From NCBI GenBank assembly GCA_031459715.1, contig JAVKIA010000016.1:1-58214 (forward strand): a stretch of DNA of 58,214 nucleotides, written 5' to 3'. The notes beneath the pieces are model-generated. The model did not search any database and was not told the origin of the DNA. It worked only from the letters and a program-made list of their open reading frames with translations. Source of the DNA: Armatimonadota bacterium (GTDB lineage Bacteria > Sysuimicrobiota > Sysuimicrobiia > Sysuimicrobiales > Humicultoraceae). This document shows, in pieces, positions 6,179 to 14,869 of this stretch (position 1 is the stretch's first letter; every line of letters begins with the position of its first letter). The translations under genes and the position numbers were made by a program.

Positions 6179-8326
6179 GTGCAGCCAGCGGAGAAGACCA
6201 TGGCCGGCTTGAGCGGTCACGCATCCACCTCTATTTCGCCAGTATCGCCACCTACCGTCGCGTCTCCCCTGCGCGCGCCGGTGCAGTACCTCAAAGGAGT
6301 CGGTCCGGCCAGGGCCGCAGCGCTGGCCCGCCTGGGCATCAACACCGTGGGCGACCTGCTGTTGCACCTGCCGCGACGGCACGAGGATCGCAGCCGGCTC
6401 ACCCCCCTGCGGGACCTGGTGCATGGTAGCGAGACCACGGTGCAGGCCACCGTGGCCGCAGTGAGCCAGTTCCGGCCGCGCCACGGGCTGGTGGTAGTGA
6501 AGGCCGCACTGGTGGACGACAGCGGTATCGCCTACGCTGTCTGGTTCAACCAGCCCTACCTGAAGCAGCAGCTGCGCCGGGGCATGCGCGGCCTGTTCTT
6601 CGGTCGGGTGGAGCGGCGCGCGGGGGAGATCACCTTGCAGTCCCCGGAGTTCGAGCCCCTGGACGGGGATATGGAGGAGACCTGGCACACCGGCCGCTTG
6701 GTCCCCATCTACCCGGCCACGGAGGGACTCTCCCAGCGCGTGCTGCGTACTCTGGTGCGTACCGCCCTCACCCTGCACGCCGCAGAGGCGGAAGAGATCC
6801 TCCCCCAGGAGCTGCGGGCGGCCCGTGGGTTTCCGCCGCTGCCGCAGGCCCTGTGGGCTCTGCACTTCCCCGAGACGGTAGAGGCGCAGCAGGCAGCGCG
6901 GCGGCGGCTGGCCTTCGAGGAGCTGCTGGTGCTGCAGCTGGGGCTGGCTTTGCGCCGCCGGCAGACGGCGCGGCTGGCCCGGCCGTTTCAGTACGCGCCG
7001 GGGACCCTGGTGGACCGTTTCATCGCCGGACTGCCTTTCCCCCTGACGGCGGCCCAGCAGCGGGCCATTGCCCAAATCAGCGCCGAGATGCGAGGACCGC
7101 ACCCCCTCAACCGCCTCCTCCAGGGGGATGTGGGGTCGGGGAAGACCGTCGTCGCGGTGGCGGCCATGCTCCTGTGCGTACAGGGGGGGTGCCAGGCTGC
7201 GCTGATGGCCCCCACGGAGATCCTGGCGGAGCAGCACTACCTGACCGTGCGGCGGCTGGTGGGAGACCTGGGCGTCCGCGTGGTGCTGCTCACCGGCGGC
7301 CGCGGCGCCGCGGAGCGGGAGCGGGTGCGCCAGGCGGTGCGCGGCGGCACCGCGGACCTGGTGGTGGGCACGCACGCCCTGATCGAGGACGAGGTGACCT
7401 TTGCCCGGCTGGGGCTGGTGGTGGTGGACGAGCAGCACAAGTTCGGGGTGCTGCAGCGGGCGAGGTTGCGGCGCAAGGGATTCGCCCCCGACGTGCTGGT
7501 GATGACGGCAACGCCCATACCCCGTACCCTGGCGCTGACCCTGTACGGCGACCTGGACGTGACCGTCCTGGACGAGCTGCCGCCAGGCCGGCGGCCCGTG
7601 GCCACCTACTGGCGCCAGGCGGCGGCGCGACCCAAGGTCTACGCCTTCGTGCGCCAGCAGGTCGCGGAGGGCCGCCAGGCCTATGTGGTCTGTCCCCTGA
7701 TCGAGGACTCAGAGAAGCTGCAGGCCAGGGCCGCGGCGCAGCTGGCGGAGGAGCTGCAGCGGGAGTTCTTCCCGGGGTTGACCGTGGGGCTGCTCCACGG
7801 CCGTATGCCCGCGGAGGAGAAGGACCGGGTGATGGACGCCATGCGCCGGGGGAGGATCCAGGTGCTGGTGGCCACCGCGGTGATCGAGGTGGGCATCGAC
7901 ATCCCCAATGCTTCCGTTATGGTCGTCGAGGACGCGGACCGCTTCGGTCTGGCGCAGTTGCACCAGCTGCGGGGGCGGGTGGGGCGAGGGGCGCACCGCT
8001 CTTACTGCATCCTCATCGCCTCGCCCTCGACAGAGGAGGGGCGGCGGCGCATGGAGGTGATGGTGGCCACGACCGACGGCTTCCGCATCGCCGAGGAGGA
8101 CCTGCGGCTACGCGGACCCGGTGAGCTGCTGGGTACCCGGCAGCACGGGCTGCCGGACCTGCGGGTGGCCGACCTGCAGGCGGACCTCCCCCTCATGGAG
8201 GAAGCGCGGGAGGTGGCGGCGGAGATTGTGCGGCGGGATCCAGGGTTGCGGGCTTCCGAGCACACCGGCCTGCGGGCGGCGGTGCGGGAGCGCTTTGCCG
8301 ACGCCAGCCTCCTCCTGGTGAGCTGA
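6179..8326 (+). CDS. recG: ATP-dependent DNA helicase RecG
   Basis: 715-residue monomeric helicase that rewinds and regresses stalled replication forks and branched DNA. The wedge/OB region begins LKGVGPARAAALARLGI (about residues 39-55). Helicase motifs are intact: GDVGSGKT with Walker A lysine K322, DEQH in VVVDEQHKFG, TATPIPRT, and motif VI QLRGRVGRG. The family C-terminal TDGFRIAEEDLRLRGPGE is present. GTG at 6179 is close behind GAGAGGAAAG; ATG at 6200 is an alternative start and would drop seven residues. It leads a tight run into rsmD and coaD, the order seen in Bacillota. Confidence 0.96.
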   Translation: MQPAEKTMAGLSGHASTSISPVSPPTVASPLRAPVQYLKGVGPARAAALARLGINTVGDLLLHLPRRHEDRSRLTPLRDLVHGSETTVQATVAAVSQFRPRHGLVVVKAALVDDSGIAYAVWFNQPYLKQQLRRGMRGLFFGRVERRAGEITLQSPEFEPLDGDMEETWHTGRLVPIYPATEGLSQRVLRTLVRTALTLHAAEAEEILPQELRAARGFPPLPQALWALHFPETVEAQQAARRRLAFEELLVLQLGLALRRRQTARLARPFQYAPGTLVDRFIAGLPFPLTAAQQRAIAQISAEMRGPHPLNRLLQGDVGSGKTVVAVAAMLLCVQGGCQAALMAPTEILAEQHYLTVRRLVGDLGVRVVLLTGGRGAAERERVRQAVRGGTADLVVGTHALIEDEVTFARLGLVVVDEQHKFGVLQRARLRRKGFAPDVLVMTATPIPRTLALTLYGDLDVTVLDELPPGRRPVATYWRQAAARPKVYAFVRQQVAEGRQAYVVCPLIEDSEKLQARAAAQLAEELQREFFPGLTVGLLHGRMPAEEKDRVMDAMRRGRIQVLVATAVIEVGIDIPNASVMVVEDADRFGLAQLHQLRGRVGRGAHRSYCILIASPSTEEGRRRMEVMVATTDGFRIAEEDLRLRGPGELLGTRQHGLPDLRVADLQADLPLMEEAREVAAEIVRRDPGLRASEHTGLRAAVRERFADASLLLVS

Positions 8327-8327
8327 G

Positions 8328-8873
8328 GTGGGCCGGGTCGGTCGCCGGGAGAGCGTGCGCCCGACGGCGCAGCGCGTGCGGGAGGCCCTCTTCCAGAGCC
8401 TGGGGGCGCTGCTGCCCGAGGCGGCGGTGCTGGACCTGTACGCGGGTACCGGGGCTCTGGGACTTGAGGCGCTGGCCCGCGGCGCGCGGCGCGTCGTCTT
8501 TGTGGAACGCGACCCCCGCCTGGCCGCCCGGATCCGCGAGCACGTGCGGCGGGAGGGATGGACGGCGCGGGCTCAGGTGTGGCGGGCGGCGGTGCGGACG
8601 GCTCTGCGTGCCCTGGAGGCGGCCGGGGAGCGGTTCGACCTGGTCCTGCTGGACCCCCCCTACGGTCGGGGGTTGCTGCAGGAGACCCTGGATGCGCTGG
8701 CCGGCGGAGCTCTGCTCACTCCGGGGGCGCGGGTCGTCGCTGAGGGGCACTGGCGTGACGAGCCGCATCCTCCCCCCGGCCTGACCTGCGTACGCACCGC
8801 CCGCTACGGGGAGACCCGGGTCTGGGAGTACGCCGCGCGGGGCCCGCGCGGCGAGGAGGAGGCCCAGCGGTGA
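8328..8873 (+). CDS. rsmD: 16S rRNA (guanine(966)-N2)-methyltransferase RsmD
   Basis: 181-residue SAM-dependent methyltransferase acting on the assembled 30S subunit. RPTAQRVREALF matches the family N-terminal motif, VLDLYAGTGALGLEALARGA is the SAM-binding motif I, and LLDPPYG is the catalytic (D/N)PPY motif. The usual first 15-20 residues with an IIGG segment are missing with this GTG start, which begins one base after the recG stop. The N-terminus is therefore short or the real start lies within recG. It overlaps coaD by GTGA. Confidence 0.92.
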   Translation: MGRVGRRESVRPTAQRVREALFQSLGALLPEAAVLDLYAGTGALGLEALARGARRVVFVERDPRLAARIREHVRREGWTARAQVWRAAVRTALRALEAAGERFDLVLLDPPYGRGLLQETLDALAGGALLTPGARVVAEGHWRDEPHPPPGLTCVRTARYGETRVWEYAARGPRGEEEAQR

Positions 8874-9385
8874 CGACAGCGCTGTATCCGGGCAGCTTCG
8901 ACCCCGCGCACAACGGGCATCTGGACGTGATCCAGCGGGCGGCTGCCATTTTTGACCGTGTGGTGGTGGGCGTGGCCAGAAAGACACAAAAGAACGGGCT
9001 CTTCGCGGTTGCCGAGCGTGTAGCCATCCTGCGGGAGGCGACCGCCGGCTTGCGGGGGGTGGAGGTGCGCCCCTACGGGGGGCTGACCGTCGCCTTCGCC
9101 CGCCGGGTGGGCGCGGATCTCATCGTCAAGGGGCTGAGGGGGGTTGAGGACTTCGAGCACGAGCTGCGCCAGGCGGTGATGAACCGGCGCCTGGGGGGTC
9201 TGGACACCACCTTCTTCATGCCCTCGCCTCCTTACGCGCAGATCAGCTCCACGCTGATCCGCCAGGTGGTCCGCCTGGGCGGGGATGTCTCCGCCTTCGT
9301 GCCTGCGGCCGTGGCCCGGCGCCTCCCGCCGCATCGTGGCGTCCGTGGACGGGCGCGCGCCGCGTCGCGCCCCGGGAGGAGCTAG
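8870..9385 (+). CDS. coaD: phosphopantetheine adenylyltransferase
   Basis: 171-residue enzyme of coenzyme A synthesis (step 4), making dephospho-CoA from 4'-phosphopantetheine and ATP. ALYPGSFDPAHNGHLDVIQR carries the T/HxGH nucleotidyltransferase signature, here HNGH. KGLRGVEDFEHELRQAVMN and the C-terminal ISSTLIRQVVRLGGDVS are diagnostic. It follows rsmD with a 4-bp overlap. The C-terminal tail after VPAAVARRL is about ten residues longer than usual and arginine-rich. Confidence 0.97.
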   Translation: MTTALYPGSFDPAHNGHLDVIQRAAAIFDRVVVGVARKTQKNGLFAVAERVAILREATAGLRGVEVRPYGGLTVAFARRVGADLIVKGLRGVEDFEHELRQAVMNRRLGGLDTTFFMPSPPYAQISSTLIRQVVRLGGDVSAFVPAAVARRLPPHRGVRGRARAASRPGRS

Positions 9386-9837
9386 TGGAGTCGGTGCTAT
9401 CGCTGCTGGACCGCATCGAGACCGTGATCACCCGGGGAGCGCCGGTGCCCCTCTCCGACCGGCGCGTGGTAGACGCGCAGGAAGTGCTGGGGCTGCTGCG
9501 CATGATCCGGGCCCAGCTCCCCGCAGAGCTGCACCGGGCGCAGCGCCTGAACGAGGAGGCCGAGGCGCTGCACCGGCGAGCCACAGACGAGGCCCGCCGC
9601 ATCCTGGTGGAAGCGGAGGCGCACGCCCGCCGTCTGGTGGAGGAGGGGCCGGTGATGGCGGAGGCGCAGCGGCGCCGGGCCCAGATACTGGCTGAGGCGG
9701 AGGCGGAAGCGGGGCGCATCCGGCGGGGGGCGGAGGAGTACGCGGCGCGCGTCCTGGCCGACCTGGAGGCGCAGGTGACACGCATCCTAGGTGCCATCCA
9801 GCGTGGCCGGAGTCTCCTGGAGCCACCCGAGTGCTAG
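9385..9837 (+). CDS. coiled-coil protein, ATP synthase B subunit-like, unknown role
   Basis: 150-residue soluble protein. After an N-terminal region with DAQEVLGLLRMIRAQLPAEL (residues 31-50), the rest is one long alanine/glutamate/arginine-rich coiled coil from about 50 to 135. Similar short coiled-coil proteins often sit after coaD in Bacillota and are annotated as ATPase or DivIVA-like; the function is not known to me. GTG at 9385 shares one base with the coaD stop, so it is the last gene of the recG-rsmD-coaD run. No membrane segment. Confidence 0.75.
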   Translation: MESVLSLLDRIETVITRGAPVPLSDRRVVDAQEVLGLLRMIRAQLPAELHRAQRLNEEAEALHRRATDEARRILVEAEAHARRLVEEGPVMAEAQRRRAQILAEAEAEAGRIRRGAEEYAARVLADLEAQVTRILGAIQRGRSLLEPPEC

Positions 9838-9875
9838 AGCGGCGCCGTTCCTTGTGGCGGCAGCGGCGGGGTGGC

Positions 9876-9881
9876 TATAAT
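9876..9881 (+). promoter_or_regulatory. -10 element upstream of the DUF177-rpmF-plsX-fab cluster
   Basis: Consensus TATAAT, followed 26 nt later by the GTG start of the DUF177 gene with GGGAG between. It probably drives the ribosomal protein and fatty-acid cluster that follows. No good -35 was seen. Confidence 0.65.
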
Positions 9882-9907
9882 CTAGGGAGTTTGCCGGGAG
9901 CAGGGCC

Positions 9908-10414
9908 GTGATTGTGCAACTGGACACCATCTGCCGGGAAGAGCCGAGCACGATGCTGGCCTTCACCGAGATGGTCGAAAGCGGGGCGGAGGTGGCCTTC
10001 CCCGGGCCGGTGCAGGGGGAGATTCGCTTCACCCGGGAGGGGGAGACCGTCTGGGTGGATGGGGCCGTGGAGACCGAGGTGACGCTTGTCTGCAGCCGCT
10101 GCCTGCGTCCCTTCCCCTACCGCCTGAGGGGGACCTTCCGCGAGGGGTTCCGCCAGGGGGCAGGGGATTCAGGACGTCTGCGGGAGGGTGCGGAGCTGAT
10201 TCTGGATCTGGCCGGGCCGGAGCTGGATATTACCGAGGTGGTGCGGCAGCACCTTTTGATGGCACTGCCGATGGCGCCGCTGTGCCAGCCGGAGTGCCGG
10301 GGTCTTTGTCCCGTCTGCGGTGCGGACCGTAACGAGGTGGCCTGCGCCTGCGCCCCGGGGGAGGGCGACCCGCGGCTGGCCGGGCTGCGCGACTTCCGGC
10401 CAGCCTCCGGCTGA
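9908..10414 (+). CDS. YceD/DUF177 family protein
   Basis: 168-residue protein of the family encoded directly before rpmF in most bacteria and linked to 23S rRNA maturation. TLVCSRCLRPFPYRL (about residues 59-73) is the family signature, and CQPECRGLCPVCGADRN near the C-terminus adds further cysteines that probably bind zinc. Length is standard. It stands 39 bp upstream of rpmF and is co-transcribed with it. Confidence 0.92.
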   Translation: MIVQLDTICREEPSTMLAFTEMVESGAEVAFPGPVQGEIRFTREGETVWVDGAVETEVTLVCSRCLRPFPYRLRGTFREGFRQGAGDSGRLREGAELILDLAGPELDITEVVRQHLLMALPMAPLCQPECRGLCPVCGADRNEVACACAPGEGDPRLAGLRDFRPASG

Positions 10415-10453
10415 AGCCGATCTCGCAGCGGCAAGAACTAAGGAGGGAAGGAT

Positions 10454-10642
10454 GTGGGGATTCAGAAGCGACGCCATTCCCGAGCACGGGTCACACGCAG
10501 CCGCCGCCAGTGGCGGATCCCTGCGATCTCGCTCGTGGCCTGTCCGCAGTGTCACCAGCTCACGCTGCCCCACCGGGTCTGCCCCGCGTGCGGGTACTAC
10601 GCCGGCCGGTCGGTGCTGCAGCGGGAGGCAGAGAAGAAGTAG
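10454..10642 (+). CDS. rpmF: 50S ribosomal protein L32
   Basis: 62-residue zinc-ribbon ribosomal protein. GIQKRRHSRARVTRSRRQW is the basic rRNA-binding start, and CPQC (residues 30-33) with CPACGYY (43-49) form the C4 zinc site. GTG at 10454 after AGGAGGGAAGG is used; the ATG at 10452 is out of frame. Its position between DUF177 and plsX is conserved across bacteria. Confidence 0.97.
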   Translation: MGIQKRRHSRARVTRSRRQWRIPAISLVACPQCHQLTLPHRVCPACGYYAGRSVLQREAEKK

Positions 10643-10681
10643 TCCGGTGCCCAGAACAGGCGGGCGGAGGGCCGCAAGGGC

Positions 10682-11761
10682 GTGACCGTGCGCATAGCCG
10701 TCGACGGCATGGGCGGCGACTACGCCCCCGAGGAGGTGGTGGCGGGGGCGGTACAGGCGGCGTCCTCGCTGGGGGTGGAGATCGTGCTGGCGGGGCCCGT
10801 CTCCCGGCTTGCACCCTTGCTGCGCAGGGGAGGCGCGCGCCGTCTTCCCATCGAGGTCGTCGATGCCCCCGAGGTCATCGAGATGCACGAGCCGCCGGCT
10901 GCGGCCGTGCGGCGCAAGCGCCGCTCCTCCATCCACCTGGCCCTGCAACAGGTGCGGGAGGGACGGGCGGCGGCGGCGGTGAGCGCCGGCAATACGGGGG
11001 CGGTCATGGGGGCCGCGCTGCTGGTGCTGGGACGTATCCCCGCTGTGGAGCGGCCGGCCATCGGCGCCATCCTGCCCACCCTGCACAAGACCCCGGCCAT
11101 CCTGCTGGACGTGGGGGCGAATGTGGATTGCAAGCCCAGGCACCTGCTGCAGTTCGGGGTGATGGGGCACGTCTACGCGCACCGGGTACTGGGGATTCCC
11201 GCGCCCCGGGTGGCTCTACTCAGCAACGGCGAGGAGGCCAACAAGGGCAACGAGGTGACCATCCGCGCCGCCGACCTGCTGCGGGCCTCCGGCCTGAACT
11301 TCATCGGCAACGTCGAGGGGCGCGACTTCTTCACCGGGCTGGCCGACGTGGTGGTCTGCGACGGGTTTGTCGGCAACATCGTCCTGAAGTTCGGCGAGGG
11401 GCTGGCCCTGGCGCTGCGCCAGGTCCTCCGCGACGAGCTGGGACGTGCAGCCGGCAAGCTGCTGCTGCCGCTCTACCTGGCCCCGCTGAAGTGGCGGGGG
11501 ATGACCCTGTGGCGGCGCCTGGACTACCGGGAGTACGGCGGGGCGCCGCTGCTGGGGGTGGGCGGCATCGTCATCGTGGCCCACGGGCGCTCCAACGCCT
11601 GGGCGATCCGCAACGCCATCCGGGTGGCGGCGGAGGCGGCCGCCCGACAGCTCGTAGAGCCTATCGCTGAGAAGATGGCGGAGGTGGAGGGACGGATGGG
11701 GCCGGTCCCAGCCACGCTGGGGCCGCGGCCGGTGCCGCCCCCCGGCGGGGCGGAGAGATGA
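10682..11761 (+). CDS. plsX: phosphate acyltransferase PlsX
   Basis: 359-residue enzyme that converts acyl-ACP to acyl-phosphate, the first step of phospholipid synthesis in the PlsX/PlsY route. Diagnostic segments are RIAVDGMGGDYAPEEVV at the start, VSAGNTGAVMGAALL, LDVGANVDCKPRHLLQFG, LLSNGEEANKGNE and VCDGFVGNIVLKFGEGL. GTG start; it overlaps fabH by ATGA. It heads the fatty-acid block. No fapR is present next to it, so FapR-type control of this cluster is not evident here. Confidence 0.96.
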   Translation: MTVRIAVDGMGGDYAPEEVVAGAVQAASSLGVEIVLAGPVSRLAPLLRRGGARRLPIEVVDAPEVIEMHEPPAAAVRRKRRSSIHLALQQVREGRAAAAVSAGNTGAVMGAALLVLGRIPAVERPAIGAILPTLHKTPAILLDVGANVDCKPRHLLQFGVMGHVYAHRVLGIPAPRVALLSNGEEANKGNEVTIRAADLLRASGLNFIGNVEGRDFFTGLADVVVCDGFVGNIVLKFGEGLALALRQVLRDELGRAAGKLLLPLYLAPLKWRGMTLWRRLDYREYGGAPLLGVGGIVIVAHGRSNAWAIRNAIRVAAEAAARQLVEPIAEKMAEVEGRMGPVPATLGPRPVPPPGGAER

Positions 11762-12819
11762 AGGCCGTGCGCGGGTCCACCATCGTGGGCCTGGGACGGG
11801 CCATTCCGGACAGGGTGCTGAGCAATGCCGACCTGGAGCGGATGGTGGACACCACCGATGAGTGGATCATCACCCGTACGGGCATCCGGGAGCGGCGCAT
11901 CGCCTCCGACGAGGTAGCCACCTCCGACCTGGCCTACGAGGCCGCGGTAGAGGCCCTGGAGGACGCCAGGGTAGAGGCGGCGGACCTGGACCTGATCATC
12001 GTGGGCACTGCCACCCCGGACATGCTCTTCCCGGCCACGGCCTGCCTGCTGCAGGACCGCCTGGGCGCCAGGCACGCTGGCGCCTTTGACGCCTCCGCGG
12101 CCTGCACCTCCTGGGTCTACGGCTGCGCCATGGCGCACGGCTACATTGCCGCGGGGATGGCGGAGACAGTCCTGGTGGTGGGTGCGGAGACCCTCTCCCG
12201 AATCACCAACTGGAAGGACCGCTCCACCTGCGTCCTCTTCGGGGACTCCGCGGCGGCGGTGGTGCTGCGGCCGGCCGAGCCGGGACAGGGCTTCCTCTCG
12301 TTCATGCTGGGGGCGGACGGCTCCGGGGGGCCGCTGCTGAACATGCCGGCGGGAGGCTCGCGCCTGCCCGCCAGCTTCGAGACGGTGGAGCGGGGGCAGC
12401 ACTACATCCACATGAACGGGCGCGAGGTGTACAAGTTCGCCGTGCGCTGCATTCCTCGCGCCATCCAGGCGGCGGCGGAGCGGGCCGGCCTCGCCCTGGA
12501 CGACGTCACCTGCTTCATCCCGCACCAGGCCAATATCCGCATCATCGACGCGGCGGCGGAGCGCCTGGGGCAGCCGCGGGAGAAGTTCTTCGTCAACGTG
12601 GAGCGGTACGGCAACACCTCCTCGGCGTCGGTGCCGGTGGCCCTCTACGAGGCCTTCATGGCAGGGCGGATCAGCCCCGGGGACCTGCTGGTCCTGGTGG
12701 CCTTCGGCGGCGGCCTGACGTGGGGTGCCGCCGCCCTGCGCTGGACGAAGCCTCTGCGCGCGGCAGGCGGGAGGAGCGGAACGGCCGCCTCCGGGGCGGG
12801 GGGAGGGAGTGTGCCATGA
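11758..12819 (+). CDS. fabH: 3-oxoacyl-ACP synthase III (FabH)
   Basis: 353-residue condensing enzyme that starts fatty-acid synthesis from acyl-CoA and malonyl-ACP. The catalytic triad is intact: C116 in SAACTSW, H256 in FIPHQANIRI, and N286 in ERYGNTSSAS. The N-terminal TTDEWIITRTGIRERRIA is typical. After the normal end (about residue 328) there is a glycine/serine-rich tail of about 25 residues not usual in the family. ATG at 11758 overlaps the plsX stop, and its own stop overlaps fabD. Confidence 0.96.
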   Translation: MKAVRGSTIVGLGRAIPDRVLSNADLERMVDTTDEWIITRTGIRERRIASDEVATSDLAYEAAVEALEDARVEAADLDLIIVGTATPDMLFPATACLLQDRLGARHAGAFDASAACTSWVYGCAMAHGYIAAGMAETVLVVGAETLSRITNWKDRSTCVLFGDSAAAVVLRPAEPGQGFLSFMLGADGSGGPLLNMPAGGSRLPASFETVERGQHYIHMNGREVYKFAVRCIPRAIQAAAERAGLALDDVTCFIPHQANIRIIDAAAERLGQPREKFFVNVERYGNTSSASVPVALYEAFMAGRISPGDLLVLVAFGGGLTWGAAALRWTKPLRAAGGRSGTAASGAGGGSVP

Positions 12820-13754
12820 TCGCCTTCGTCTACCCCGGCCAGGGCGCGCAGTACGTGGGCATGGGAGAATCCATCGCCGCGCGCTACCCCGCGGCGGCGG
12901 CCCTCTTCGCCCGGGCCAGTGCCGTCCTGGGGTTCGACCTGCTGGCACTGTGCACCCGGGGCCCGGAGGCGCGGCTGCGGGCCACCGAGAATACCCAGCC
13001 GGCCGTCCTGGTGACCGCTCTGGCCTGCGCCGCAGCCCTGGAGATCCACGGCGTACGCCCTGGCGCCGTGGCCGGCCTGAGTCTGGGGGAGTACGCGGCG
13101 CTGGTCAGCGCCGGGGTGCTGGAGTTCGAGGACGCGGTGTGGCTGGTGCGGCAGCGCGGCCTTTTCATGCAGGAGGCGGCTGCCGGACGGGAGACGGCCA
13201 TGGCCGCGCTGATCGGCGTGGAGGCGGAGCAGGTGGAGCGGCTCTGCGCCGCGCATCGCCACCTGGGGGTGGTGGAGCCGGCCAACTACAACGGTGCCGG
13301 GCAAATCGTCATCGGCGGGGACGCGGCCGCGGTGCGGGCCGCGGCGGAGGCGGCGCGAGCGGCAGGGGCCCGCCGTGCGGTGCTGCTGGCTGTCTCCGCG
13401 CCGTTTCACACCAGCCTGATGGCTCCTGCGGCGGAGCGGCTGGCGGAGGCGCTGGAGCGTGTGCGGCTGGCGGACGCCGCCCTGCCTGTGGTCTCCAACG
13501 TGACGGCGGAACCGGTGCGCCGGGCCGAAGAGATCCGCCGCCTGCTGGTGCGCCAGGTGGTCTCCCCGGTGCGCTGGGAGGAGTCGGTGCGGCGTCTGGC
13601 CGCCATGGGCGCCTCCGCCTTCGTCGAGGCGGGTCCGGGGACCACCCTCTCCGGCCTGATCAGGAAGACAGTGCCCGCAGCGGTGCTGCACATCGAGGAC
13701 GTGCCCAGCCTGGAACGGAGCCTGCAGGGCCTGGGGGCAGGGGTGAACCCGTAA
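12816..13754 (+). CDS. fabD: malonyl-CoA:ACP transacylase
   Basis: 312-residue transferase loading malonyl units onto ACP. FVYPGQGAQYVGMG opens the protein, the nucleophile is S89 in GLSLGEYAAL, and the partner histidine H198 lies in SAPFHTSLM. VEPANYNGAGQIVIGG is another family block. ATG at 12816 sits in ATGATC overlapping the fabH stop and starts exactly at the family N-terminus; an upstream in-frame extension exists but is unlikely. Confidence 0.96.
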   Translation: MIAFVYPGQGAQYVGMGESIAARYPAAAALFARASAVLGFDLLALCTRGPEARLRATENTQPAVLVTALACAAALEIHGVRPGAVAGLSLGEYAALVSAGVLEFEDAVWLVRQRGLFMQEAAAGRETAMAALIGVEAEQVERLCAAHRHLGVVEPANYNGAGQIVIGGDAAAVRAAAEAARAAGARRAVLLAVSAPFHTSLMAPAAERLAEALERVRLADAALPVVSNVTAEPVRRAEEIRRLLVRQVVSPVRWEESVRRLAAMGASAFVEAGPGTTLSGLIRKTVPAAVLHIEDVPSLERSLQGLGAGVNP

Positions 13755-14503
13755 TGCCGCGGCTGGAGGGACGGGTGGCGCTGGTGACGGGCGCCTCGGG
13801 GGGACTGGGCCGGGCGATGGCCCTGGCCCTGGCGGCGGAGGGCGCGGCGGTGGCCGTGCACTACTGGTCCAACCGGGCGGCGGCGGAGGGAGTGGTAGAG
13901 GAGATCACCGGACGCGGGGGGCGGGCGGTGGCGCTGCAGGGAGACCTCACCGATCCGGCGGTCCCCGCCCGCCTGGTGGAAGAGACCCTGGCCCACCTGG
14001 GCGGGCTACACATTCTGGTGAACAACGCGGGGGTGGTGCGGGATTCGCTGATCGTGCGCATGCGGGACGAGGAGTGGGAGGAGGTGCTCGGCACTAACCT
14101 CACCGCCGCCTTCCGCTGCACTCGCGCCGCCCTGCGGCCCATGATCCGGCAGCGCTTCGGGCGGATCATCAACGTGGCCAGCATCGCCGCCCAGGTGGGA
14201 AACGCCGGGCAGGCTAACTACGCGGCGGCCAAGGCGGGGCTGGTCGGCCTGACCAAAGCCACCGCCCGCGAGGTCGCTTCCCGGGGTATCACCGTAAACG
14301 TCGTCGCCCCGGGGCTCATCGACGTAGGCATGACCGCGCACCTGGGAGCCGAGCAGGTCCAGCGGTTCAAGGAGCAGATTCCGCTGGGACGGCTGGGGAC
14401 GGCCCAGGAGGTGGCGCACGCCGTGGTGTACCTGGCATCCGACGACGCTGCCTACATCACCGGGCAGGTCCTGAATGTGGACGGAGGCATGGTGATGCGG
14501 TAA
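13754..14503 (+). CDS. fabG: 3-oxoacyl-ACP reductase FabG
   Basis: 249-residue short-chain dehydrogenase that reduces 3-oxoacyl-ACP with NADPH. The cofactor loop is [16 protein letters not shown] is present in [10 protein letters not shown], and the catalytic residues are S143 (NVASIA), Y156 and K160 (ANYAAAKAG). It ends with [14 protein letters not shown], typical of FabG. The start shares one base with the fabD stop. A 101-bp gap to acpP follows. Confidence 0.96.
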   Translation: MPRLEGRVALVTGASGGLGRAMALALAAEGAAVAVHYWSNRAAAEGVVEEITGRGGRAVALQGDLTDPAVPARLVEETLAHLGGLHILVNNAGVVRDSLIVRMRDEEWEEVLGTNLTAAFRCTRAALRPMIRQRFGRIINVASIAAQVGNAGQANYAAAKAGLVGLTKATAREVASRGITVNVVAPGLIDVGMTAHLGAEQVQRFKEQIPLGRLGTAQEVAHAVVYLASDDAAYITGQVLNVDGGMVMR

Positions 14504-14604
14504 GCGTAAATGAAGAAGGCGATGGCGCATATGCCCCGGGGCTCCCGCGACCCGGTCGCGGCAGGCAGCCGGGCGGCGGGGTGGGGATTGAGGAGGGAAG
14601 GCGG

Positions 14605-14853
14605 ATGGCGACGGTATTCGACCGCGTGAAGAGCATCATCGTCGAACAGCTGGGCGTGGACGAGTCGGAGGTGACCCCGGAGGCATCCTTCGTGGAGGAC
14701 CTGGGGGCCGACTCCCTGGACGTGGTGGAACTGGTCATGGCCCTGGAGGAGGAGTTCGAGATCGAGATTCCCGACGAAGACGCAGAGAAGATCGTCAAGG
14801 TCGGCGAGGCCGTGAAGTACATCGAGCAGCACCTGGCGGAGTCCGGGGGCTAG
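14605..14853 (+). CDS. acpP: acyl carrier protein
   Basis: 82-residue acidic carrier protein. The 4'-phosphopantetheine attachment serine is S37 in [16 protein letters not shown] at 14605 was chosen for the AGGAGGG at 14591-14597 and because it gives the family N-terminus ([19 protein letters not shown]). The separate strong ribosome binding site suits its higher expression relative to neighbours. It lies between fabG and fabF. Confidence 0.97.
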   Translation: MATVFDRVKSIIVEQLGVDESEVTPEASFVEDLGADSLDVVELVMALEEEFEIEIPDEDAEKIVKVGEAVKYIEQHLAESGG

Positions 14854-14869
14854 CGCGGGCGGAGAGGTT

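Noticed and set aside
10719-12950. Long open frames antisense to plsX and fabH, and similar ones across the window
   Set aside because: They mirror strongly conserved genes, are rich in Arg/Pro/Gly/His with no domain, and result from high third-position GC.
14504-14604. Extra small gene or terminator between fabG and acpP
   Set aside because: Only a short CCCGCGACCCGGTCGCGG-type self-complementary stretch without a T run; no coding frame with a ribosome site before acpP.
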